From assembly GCF_002211305.1 (NCBI RefSeq), contig NZ_LOKW01000012.1, positions 248,001 to 312,000 of the forward strand: DNA of 64,000 nucleotides, given 5' to 3'. Below are positions 57,168-64,000 of this stretch, piece after piece. Source of the DNA: Rhizobium sp. R634 (GTDB lineage Bacteria > Pseudomonadota > Alphaproteobacteria > Rhizobiales > Rhizobiaceae). The notes below the pieces were generated by a model. That model was not told the origin of the DNA, searched no databases, and saw nothing but the letters and a program-made list of their open reading frames with translations. Position 1 is the first letter of the stretch. Each line of letters starts with the position of its first letter. The position numbers and the translations under genes were made by a program.

Positions 57168-58053
57168 AGGACCACCTGAATTTTTCGCCGTCGCGGGTGA
57201 CATAACCAGCAGACGAACCGGGGAAATGCGTGGAGAAGTACATGGCGCAATTATCAGCTGCGAGTTCGAGGACGCGCTGTCTGGACTGGGCAGCCTGATC
57301 CAGGAATTCGCAGAAGACCGTGTTGAGGTCGGGCCGTTCCACCTGGATCGGATGGTGCATGACATCGCCGGCGAAGATTGCCGCTTCATTGTCCGCCTCC
57401 AGCATAACGGACATATGGCCGATGCTGTGCCCAGGCGTCGGCAAGAAGATGAATCGATCGAGGAAAGGACCGCCTGCGCTGTCGATGAAATCGGCAAGCC
57501 CCGCCTCGATCACCGGCCTTACGCTGTCTTCATAGACGCCGAGGCTGGGAATGTTGACGTCGTTGTGACTCGCCGTCGACGCGTAATATTCCTGCTCGGC
57601 GCGTGGGAAGACGTAGCGGGCGTTTTTGAAAGTCGGGATCCATCGTCCGTCCTGAAGCACGGTATTCCAGCCGGAATGATCGACGTGGAGATGGGTATTG
57701 ATGACGAAGTCGACATCTTCGGGCTCGACACCCGCCTGACGCAGCCTATCGAGAAACGGAATGGTCTGACGATGGAAGCCGGAATTGCGCGGTCTCTCCT
57801 TGTCGTTCCCCGAGCCCGTGTCGATGAGGATGACGTGGTCGGGCGTGATGACAAGCCAGCTATGAATGCTCACTACAAGGGCATCGCGGCCCTCTTCCAT
57901 ATCGACGGCGGAAAGCCGCGGCTCGACCGCCTTGATCTCCTCAGATCCGGCAGTCGGGTAGAGGAATGAGGGCGGAACGTCGTGAAGGTACTGCTCCTGC
58001 ACCTTTCTCACTGTCACGCCGGCAATACGATATTCCTTTCCAAGATCGCTCAT
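57160..58053 (-). CDS. Metallo-beta-lactamase-fold hydrolase
   Basis: The 297-residue protein has the MBL metal motif HLHVDH (H121, H123, D125, H126), IDTGSGNDKERP, a further His in TPGHSIGHM, Asp in FAGDVMHHP and a terminal His in STHFPG. AHL lactonases of the AttM/AiiB type share this motif and size, but so do other lactonases and hydrolases. AAAGGAATT precedes the ATG. It overlaps the alpha/beta hydrolase by 8 bp and is divergent from a LysR gene, so LysR is likely to control it. Confidence 0.88.
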   Translation of the reverse strand: MSDLGKEYRIAGVTVRKVQEQYLHDVPPSFLYPTAGSEEIKAVEPRLSAVDMEEGRDALVVSIHSWLVITPDHVILIDTGSGNDKERPRNSGFHRQTIPFLDRLRQAGVEPEDVDFVINTHLHVDHSGWNTVLQDGRWIPTFKNARYVFPRAEQEYYASTASHNDVNIPSLGVYEDSVRPVIEAGLADFIDSAGGPFLDRFIFLPTPGHSIGHMSVMLEADNEAAIFAGDVMHHPIQVERPDLNTVFCEFLDQAAQSRQRVLELAADNCAMYFSTHFPGSSAGYVTRDGEKFRWSYV

Positions 58054-58083
58054 GGAATTCCTTTCGAGTTGAACTGGAACCGG

Positions 58084-58095
58084 GACAGCGCTGTC
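58084..58095. promoter_or_regulatory. 12-bp perfect palindrome in the MBL/LysR divergent gap
   Basis: GACAGCGCTGTC is a perfect palindrome in the 87-bp gap between the divergent MBL-fold and LysR genes. A second short palindrome, CGATCAAATCG (58130-58140), abuts the LysR ATG. Both are candidate regulator sites; LysR proteins usually recognise interrupted palindromes of the T-N11-A type, and neither is a textbook match. Confidence 0.5.
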
Positions 58096-58140
58096 TGATG
58101 GCTATGGACAGTAAGAAGGATTCATGCAACGATCAAATCG

Positions 58141-59076
58141 ATGAATGAAATTGTCTCCATTGATCATTTCAATTTGTGGTCTTTCGACCTCAATCTGCTG
58201 GTCGCGTTCGATGCGCTCATGAAGGAGCGGAGCGTGACGAAAGCTGCTATTCGCCTGAAAATCCAGCAGCCCGCGATGAGCCACAATCTCGGCACTCTCC
58301 GGACATTGCTGCAAGATGAGCTGTTTGTGCGTGTCGGCCAGGTCATGCAGCCAACTCATCGGGCGCTGCGTTTCGCCGAAGCCGTAGAGCAGATACTCAG
58401 CCGCACGCAGCAGGCGATCGTAACGCCGGCAATCTTCGAGCCCGATCAGGCCGAGCAGATATTCCGCATCGGCTTTTCCAGCGAGCTTGAGGTGCTGCTC
58501 GTGCCGCGCCTCGCCGCTATGTTGAACGAGACAGCCCCCGGTATTAAAGTGCTTGCGCGAGCGGTCGACCCGGCACTGGTCCACAAGCTTCTGGACGACA
58601 ATGTTATCGACCTCGGCGTCGGTTGCTACGATGACGGCAACAACAGACACCGGCGGACCCTGCTGTTCGAGCAATCGCTAATGTGTTGCTACAATCCTCA
58701 GCTTCTCGATCTTCCCGAAACTTTGGACCGGGACAGCTATGTCGGGCTGAGGCATGCACTCGTTTCCCAGAAGGACGCCATCGAAGGCTGCATCGATGAC
58801 GCGTTGAAGCGGATCAACGTGCGACTGGACGTGTCGGTGGCAGCGCCGGAATTCCTGACCGTGCTTACCGCCGTCCTGGAAGCGCCCCTGATCGCGACCC
58901 TGCCGACCAGGATCGTGAAGCGGTATGCCGGCCTTTTCGGCTTGGCGACCGCTGAGGTTCCCCTTGATTTAACGGTGAGCCCGATATCGATGGTCTGGTC
59001 GGCGGCAAGTGACAATGATCCCGCCAATCAATGGATGCGATCTCAGGTGACCCGGCTTGTTTCGGCCTACAGCTGA
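58141..59076 (+). CDS. LysR-family transcriptional regulator
   Basis: The 311-residue protein has an N-terminal winged helix-turn-helix (FDLNLLVAFDALMKERSVTKAAIRLKI, then QPAMSHNLGTLRTLLQDELF) and a C-terminal substrate-binding fold with IFRIGFSSELEVLLVP. It looks like the NodD/NahR-type branch but lacks flanking nod genes. It is divergent from the MBL-fold gene and so probably regulates the MBL, alpha/beta hydrolase and Gate genes in response to their substrate. The start is ATG 58141. Confidence 0.92.
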   Translation: MNEIVSIDHFNLWSFDLNLLVAFDALMKERSVTKAAIRLKIQQPAMSHNLGTLRTLLQDELFVRVGQVMQPTHRALRFAEAVEQILSRTQQAIVTPAIFEPDQAEQIFRIGFSSELEVLLVPRLAAMLNETAPGIKVLARAVDPALVHKLLDDNVIDLGVGCYDDGNNRHRRTLLFEQSLMCCYNPQLLDLPETLDRDSYVGLRHALVSQKDAIEGCIDDALKRINVRLDVSVAAPEFLTVLTAVLEAPLIATLPTRIVKRYAGLFGLATAEVPLDLTVSPISMVWSAASDNDPANQWMRSQVTRLVSAYS

Positions 59077-59119
59077 ATATGCCGGCCACAAGGCTGGGCA
59101 ATCCGGGGCTCTTGCCCAC

Positions 59120-59743
59120 CTACATCTTCGAGATCACCTCGTCCTCGCCGTCGCGATCGGCGGCGAGCTGGGCTGCCTGGGCCATGATCGCCGGAATGAT
59201 GCCGGAGACATCGTCGACGATCAGCGGCTGCACCCGGTGGGCCGTGTGCAGGAAGCCTTCCCCGGTCATGTGGCGCAGCAGTTCCATCATCGGATCCCAG
59301 AAGCCGTTGATGTTGGCAAAGACCATCGGCTTCTCGTGACGCCCGAGCTGCGCCCAGGTCATGATCTCGACGATCTCTTCCAGCGTGCCGATGCCGCCCG
59401 GCAGCGCGACGAAGGCGTCCGAGCGCTCGAACATCGTATGTTTGCGCGCATGCATGTCAGGGGTTACAATGAGTTCGTTGAGCTGACCGAGCGAGTGGCG
59501 CGTCGCTTCCATATCGATCAGGAACTCCGGAATAATGCCGGTGACCTGACCGCCGCCTGAAAGCACGCCGCTTGCAACCGCGCCCATGATGCCTTTGGTG
59601 CCTCCGCCGTAGACGAGGCGCAGGCCGTATTCGGCGATCTCTCTTCCGAGAGCACGCCCGGCCGCCATGTGTGAGGGATCGCGTCCCGGCCTGGAGCCGC
59701 AGTAAACGCAGATGGATCGAATCGATACAGATTGCTCGGTCAT
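59120..59743 (-). CDS. LOG-family (lysine decarboxylase-like) phosphoribohydrolase
   Basis: The 207-residue protein has GGGTKGIMGAVASGVLSGGG and the catalytic PGGIGTLEEIVE of the LOG family. These enzymes release free cytokinin bases from cytokinin riboside monophosphates or hydrolyse other nucleotide 5'-monophosphates. Cytokinin activity would be of interest in a plant-associated bacterium, but the family also includes AMP nucleosidases. ATG 59743 has a weak ribosome site; the frame is open upstream for another 90 codons in unlikely sequence. Confidence 0.85.
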   Translation of the reverse strand: MTEQSVSIRSICVYCGSRPGRDPSHMAAGRALGREIAEYGLRLVYGGGTKGIMGAVASGVLSGGGQVTGIIPEFLIDMEATRHSLGQLNELIVTPDMHARKHTMFERSDAFVALPGGIGTLEEIVEIMTWAQLGRHEKPMVFANINGFWDPMMELLRHMTGEGFLHTAHRVQPLIVDDVSGIIPAIMAQAAQLAADRDGEDEVISKM

Positions 59744-59898
59744 AGAGGCGAAACAACTATTCCATTTCAATGCAGTCAAGAAAATTGACTGAAAAGCAGC
59801 GTGCCTAGCTTGCCTAATTGCTTTGAATGCTTGTGAAAAGCAACGGGAATCGCTAGCAATTTTAGGTACTACGGCAAATTGCCGCCTTGGGAGACATA

Positions 59899-61935
59899 AT
59901 GATGAAAAACCGTGCCGGCTTGCTGGCCCTTGCAGTGCTCGTAATCGCAATCTTACTGATGGTGTTTTTCGTGATGCCGCGCATCGGCGGCGATGCAACC
60001 AAGATCGGCGACACAATCAACCAAGCGAGCACGGACCTCAAGAACACGGTTAACGAGGCGGCAAAGACTTCCCGTTCCGCCGTGGCCGATTCGGCTGCCG
60101 TCGCCGAACAGGTGGGCCGCCTTTCCGCCGACGCCGGCACTTCGCTTAGCGAACTTAGGACACTGTTTGCCGACGGCAAGGGGCCGGCCATCGATGTCTT
60201 CACCGCCGCCAAGACCAAGGCCGTCAACGCGCTGACCGCACTTGCCAATTTTGCGGCTCCCGACGGCGCCGATCCCGCGACGCAGGCCGTGGCCGCCAAG
60301 GCCAAGGACGGCGGCGCGAAGGCGCTCGCCATCGTTCAGGCGCTTCCGGAGAATGCCGCCGATGCGCTTGCCGCCATCGCCAAGGCCGAGGCGGCGCTGA
60401 CCGGTGCGCCCGAGCCTGCGGCCAATACGGCAGCGCAGAATACCGGCCCGAAGCTTCCGGCCTTCGACGTCCTGCGCGTCGAGCCCGATGGCTCGACCGT
60501 CATTGCCGGCTCGGCCGAACCGAACAGCAAGCTCGAGGTGCTCGACGGCGAAAAGGTGGTGACGACGGCCGACGTCGATGGGAGCGGCGATTTTGCCGCC
60601 GTCCTGGATAACCCGCTTTCGGCGGGCGATCACCAGCTGGTGCTGAAGGCAACCGGCAAGGATGGCAAAAGCACGCTTTCCGAAGAGGTCGCGACCATTT
60701 CCGTGCCGAAGGACGGCAACGGCGCCAACCTGCTTGCCATGGTTTCCAAACCCGGTGCGGCGAGCCGCATCATCACCGCGCCGAAAGCTGGAACCGAGGT
60801 TGCCGATGCCTCCAATGCACCGGCTGCAGGCACTGCGGCTTCCTCTGAGGCGCCCGCTGCGACCCCCGCTCCAACAGGCGAGCTGGCGCTGCAGACGCCG
60901 GGCTTGCCCGACGCCTCCTCCGGCAGCGCCAATAGCGCGCCCGCCGTGCCAGGCACGGCGGAACCCGACAAGGCAGCCGTGCCTGATGTGATGGTCAATG
61001 CCGTCGAGATCGAGGGCAACAAAATCTTCATCGCCGGCACGACGCGCGCCAATGCCAAGGTCCTCGGCTATGCCGACGACAGCCTCATCGGCCAGGATAC
61101 GGCCGGCTCTGACGGCCATTTCGTCATTGACGGCGTGGCGGCACTCTCGGTCGGCGACCACAAGATCCGCGTCGATGTCGTCGATCCTGCCGGCAAAGTG
61201 ATCGTGCGCGCCGCCGTGACTTTTAACCGCCCGGCGGGCGATCAGGTCAGGGTCGCAGCGCAATCGGCTCCGGTCGATGCGAACGGCGCCTCTTCGCTCG
61301 TCCCCCTCGACGAGGGCGAGCTCGGCAAGCGCAAGGCCGAGGCCGGCAAGGCCTTCGGCCTGCTGAAGGGCCTGTTTGCCGATGGCAAGCAGCCTGGCGC
61401 CGAACAGCTTGCGGCCGCCCGCTCGGCAACGGAATTTGCCCTGCGCTCGGTCGTGGATTTCCGCCCCGAAGCGGACGCGCCCGACACGTTCAAGCGGGCA
61501 TCCGGCGCCGCCTCGCAGACGGCCTCCACTGCGCTGACCCTGCTTCAGGGCCTGCCGAAGGATGCGAAATCGGTCGGGGCCTCTATCGACCGGCTCGGCG
61601 CGCTGATCGCCGAACTCAACGCCGCGCCCGCGCCGGCCGCACCGGCTGCACCCGCCTCCAACGATGCAGCGAGCAACGAGCCTAAGACGATCGAGCAGGC
61701 GCCGCTGACGGCAAACAATGCCGCGGTCATCATCCGCCGCGGCGATACGCTCTGGCAGATCTCGCGCCGCACCTATGGGCTGGGCGTGCGTTACACGACG
61801 ATCTACATGGCCAACGAGGACAAGATCATCAATCCCGATCGCATCCGCCCCGGCCAGATCTTCGGCCTGCCGAAGGACGCCCTGCCGAACGCCGAAGAAC
61901 TGCACCGCAAACGCCTTTCCCGCGAGCACCTCTAA
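59899..61935 (+). CDS. Membrane-anchored LysM protein with duplicated modules
   Basis: The 678-residue product begins with a membrane anchor (LLALAVLVIAILLMVFFVMP) and ends in one LysM domain (residues about 610-660, IIRRGDTLWQISRRTYGLG). Between them lie a helical module A1 (about 86-168, LRTLFADGKGP), a beta module B1 (about 189-273, DGSTVIAGSAEPNSKLEVLDG), an Ala/Pro-rich linker (274-360), B2 (361-446, IEGNKIFIAGTTRANAKVLGY) and A2 (488-573, LKGLFADGKQPG). A1/A2 and B1/B2 are recognisably related. It is probably periplasmic and binds peptidoglycan. ATG 59899 has GGGAG upstream; ATG 59902 is equally possible. Confidence 0.88.
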   Translation: MMKNRAGLLALAVLVIAILLMVFFVMPRIGGDATKIGDTINQASTDLKNTVNEAAKTSRSAVADSAAVAEQVGRLSADAGTSLSELRTLFADGKGPAIDVFTAAKTKAVNALTALANFAAPDGADPATQAVAAKAKDGGAKALAIVQALPENAADALAAIAKAEAALTGAPEPAANTAAQNTGPKLPAFDVLRVEPDGSTVIAGSAEPNSKLEVLDGEKVVTTADVDGSGDFAAVLDNPLSAGDHQLVLKATGKDGKSTLSEEVATISVPKDGNGANLLAMVSKPGAASRIITAPKAGTEVADASNAPAAGTAASSEAPAATPAPTGELALQTPGLPDASSGSANSAPAVPGTAEPDKAAVPDVMVNAVEIEGNKIFIAGTTRANAKVLGYADDSLIGQDTAGSDGHFVIDGVAALSVGDHKIRVDVVDPAGKVIVRAAVTFNRPAGDQVRVAAQSAPVDANGASSLVPLDEGELGKRKAEAGKAFGLLKGLFADGKQPGAEQLAAARSATEFALRSVVDFRPEADAPDTFKRASGAASQTASTALTLLQGLPKDAKSVGASIDRLGALIAELNAAPAPAAPAAPASNDAASNEPKTIEQAPLTANNAAVIIRRGDTLWQISRRTYGLGVRYTTIYMANEDKIINPDRIRPGQIFGLPKDALPNAEELHRKRLSREHL

Positions 61936-62147
61936 GGCCAGCAAAACCATCTGGACGAGCCGGGCGGGTAACCGCCCGGCTTACCTTTTCCAGAACCCCG
62001 CCTCGTTGCATTCGTCCGGCCGGCACCCTATCTGGCGATGGCGGCTCCGGGTCACGGGAACGCTTTCAGATATGTCCCACGGTCCGGGCTTTGCCGGGCA
62101 TCGAAGCGCCGCCATCGCGGCAAGTCCCATCCGGACTGGAGACAGGC

Positions 62148-64000
62148 ATGGCAAACGGCAAAACAGTCTCGGAATCCCATCTCCTCAGGACGCTTCTCAA
62201 CCTCTGGCCCTATATGTGGCCGGCCGGCCGGGCCGATCTGAAGATGCGCGTCGTCTGGGCCTCGGTCTACCTGCTGATCTCCAAGTTCGTCCTGCTGCTC
62301 GTCCCCTATTTCTTCAAATGGTCGACCGATGCGCTGAACGGCAGGATGGATCTCGCCGGCACCGTGCCGCCGCTGCTTGCCGGCGCCATCGCGCTTGTCA
62401 TCGCCTATAACGTCACCCGGCTGATCCAGCTTGGCCTCAACCAGTTGCGCGACGCGCTGTTTGCCAGTGTCGGGCAGCATGCGGTGCGCCAGCTCGCCTA
62501 CAGAACCTTCGTGCACATGCACGAGCTGTCGCTGCGCTTTCATCTGGAGCGCAAGACCGGCGGGCTCTCGCGCATCATCGAGCGCGGCACCAAGGGCATC
62601 GAGACGATCGTGCGCTTCACGATCCTCAATTCGGTGCCAACGGTCATCGAGTTCCTGCTGACGGCGGCGATCTTCTGGTGGGGTTACGGCTTCTCCTATC
62701 TCGCCGTCACCGCCTTTACGGTCTGGGCCTATATTTGGTTCACGATCCGCGCATCCGACTGGCGCATCGCCATCCGCCGGTCGATGAACGATAGCGATAC
62801 CGACGCCAACACCAAAGCGATCGACTCCCTCCTCAATTTCGAAACCGTCAAATATTTCGGCAATGAGGAGATGGAGGCGAAACGCTTCGACAAGTCGATG
62901 GAGCGCTACGAGAAGGCAGCGACCGATGTCTGGACCTCGCTCGGCTGGTTGAACTTCGGCCAGGGCGTCATCTTCGGCATCGGCACCACGATCATGCTGG
63001 TGCTGTCGGCGCTGGCGGTGCAGCGCGGCGAGCAGACGGTCGGCGATTTCGTCTTCGTCAATTCGATGCTGCTGCAGCTTGCCGCACCGCTCAATTTCAT
63101 CGGCTTCGTCTATCGCGAAATCCGCCAGGGGCTGACCGACATCGAGCAGATGTTCGAGCTTCTGGAAGTGGAAGCCGAGGTCGTCGACGCGCCCGGTGCG
63201 GCCGAGCTTCGCATCGGTCAGGGCGCGATCTCCTTCAAGGACGTGCATTTCGCCTATGATCCGGCACGTCCCATACTGAAGGGCATTTCCTTCGAGGTGC
63301 CGGCCGGCAAGACGGTCGCCGTCGTCGGCCCGTCGGGCGCCGGCAAATCGACGCTGTCGCGCCTGCTCTATCGTTTCTACGATATCCAGAGCGGCACGAT
63401 CACCGTCGACGGCCAGGATATCCGCTCCGTGACGCAGAAGAGCTTGCGCTCTCATATCGGCATGGTGCCGCAGGATACGGTGCTCTTCAACGACACGGTC
63501 GCCTACAATATCCGCTACGGCCGCACGTCAGCCAGCGAAGGCGAAGTGTATGCGGCGGCCGAGGTGGCGCAGATCGCCCATTTCATCGAGATGCTGCCGG
63601 AGGGTTTCGAGACCAAGGTCGGCGAGCGCGGACTCAAGCTTTCGGGCGGCGAGAAGCAGCGGGTGGCGATCGCCCGCACCATCCTGAAGGCGCCGCCGAT
63701 CCTCATCCTCGACGAGGCGACATCGGCGCTCGACACGACGACGGAACGCGAAATCCAGACGGCGCTCGATGTCGTTTCGAAGAACCGGACGACACTGGTC
63801 ATCGCCCACCGGCTTTCGACCGTCATCGGCGCTGACGAGATCATCGTGCTCAAAAGCGGCGAGATCGCCGAACGCGGAACCCATGCCGCCCTCCTCGAAA
63901 AGAACGGCCTCTATGCCTCGATGTGGAACCGCCAGCGCGAGGCGACGCAGGCCGAGGAACATCTGAAGCAGGTGCGCGAAAGCGACGACATGGGCGTCGT
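62148..64000 (+). CDS. Atm1-type ABC exporter (membrane and ATPase fused), 3' end outside window
   Basis: The visible 617 residues hold a six-helix ABC membrane domain (RLIQLGLNQLRDALFASVGQ, the LSLRFHLERKTGGLSRIIERG coupling region) and an ATPase domain with GPSGAGKST (394-402), the Q-loop, LSGGEKQRVAIA and ILILDEATSALD. This matches the Atm1/HMT1 class that exports glutathione-linked sulfur or metal compounds and aids iron-sulfur or heavy-metal handling. The gene runs off the right edge with no stop; the usual length of about 620-640 means only the tail is missing. GGAGACAGG precedes the ATG. Confidence 0.92.
   Translation, partial: MANGKTVSESHLLRTLLNLWPYMWPAGRADLKMRVVWASVYLLISKFVLLLVPYFFKWSTDALNGRMDLAGTVPPLLAGAIALVIAYNVTRLIQLGLNQLRDALFASVGQHAVRQLAYRTFVHMHELSLRFHLERKTGGLSRIIERGTKGIETIVRFTILNSVPTVIEFLLTAAIFWWGYGFSYLAVTAFTVWAYIWFTIRASDWRIAIRRSMNDSDTDANTKAIDSLLNFETVKYFGNEEMEAKRFDKSMERYEKAATDVWTSLGWLNFGQGVIFGIGTTIMLVLSALAVQRGEQTVGDFVFVNSMLLQLAAPLNFIGFVYREIRQGLTDIEQMFELLEVEAEVVDAPGAAELRIGQGAISFKDVHFAYDPARPILKGISFEVPAGKTVAVVGPSGAGKSTLSRLLYRFYDIQSGTITVDGQDIRSVTQKSLRSHIGMVPQDTVLFNDTVAYNIRYGRTSASEGEVYAAAEVAQIAHFIEMLPEGFETKVGERGLKLSGGEKQRVAIARTILKAPPILILDEATSALDTTTEREIQTALDVVSKNRTTLVIAHRLSTVIGADEIIVLKSGEIAERGTHAALLEKNGLYASMWNRQREATQAEEHLKQVRESDDMGV

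Noticed and set aside
58141..59076. Idea that the LysR gene is a nodD
   Set aside because: Similarity is at family level, no nod box or nod gene is present, and the divergent partners are hydrolases.

Overview
The window is 64 kb of GC-rich chromosomal DNA from an alphaproteobacterium. It is most likely a Rhizobium of the etli/leguminosarum group; that assignment is inferred from gene order, protein style and the palindromic intergenic repeats, not from a database search. Almost all of it is compact housekeeping sequence, with many 1-4 bp stop/start overlaps. I see no tRNA, rRNA, CRISPR array, transposase or phage gene.

Layout. 1-4.3 kb: tail of an SDR gene, then uvrC, pgsA, moaD and moaE. 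4.3-9.4 kb: an orphan LivH-type permease divergent from a CGNR zinc-finger gene, a lipoprotein, ndk, a glutathione transferase, a DinB-like protein and a degenerate GGDEF protein. 9.5-17.7 kb: an ABC-F ATPase, a lipoprotein polysaccharide deacetylase, an S9 oligopeptidase, an arabinose/galactose dehydrogenase, then holC and pepA. 17.8-26.3 kb: an envelope block (PAP2 phosphatase, lptF, lptG, lptD, a SurA-like chaperone) followed by pdxA and rsmA. 26.3-32.8 kb, minus strand: fabD, fabG, acpP, fabF, mltG, yicC, gmk, i.e. fatty-acid synthesis followed by cell-wall and nucleotide genes. 33-38.7 kb: an aldo/keto reductase, then rpsF, rpsR, a DUF2232 membrane protein, rplI and dnaB. 38.7-42.6 kb: azlD, azlC and an AraC regulator, alr, and a LysE exporter. 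42.8-49.2 kb: radA, cvpA, purF, an SDR and cysS.

The accessory-looking parts lie towards the right. At 49.2-52.3 kb a nearly perfect 50-bp inverted repeat precedes a five-gene, translationally coupled set: a DUF559 protein, three tandem GFA-family zinc proteins and a proline iminopeptidase. A second compound palindrome follows, then cimA and rarD. At 55.1-59.1 kb a LysR regulator is divergent from a metallo-beta-lactamase-fold hydrolase, an alpha/beta hydrolase and a Gate-domain membrane protein. A LOG-family gene, a large LysM protein with mirror-symmetric internal duplications, and the start of an Atm1-type ABC exporter close the window.

The strongest candidates for something little described are the coupled triple-GFA operon, the A-B-linker-B-A-LysM envelope protein, and the LysR/MBL/hydrolase/Gate module. 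Four separate palindromic intergenic elements also sit very close to translation starts or inside gene strings and may act on expression.
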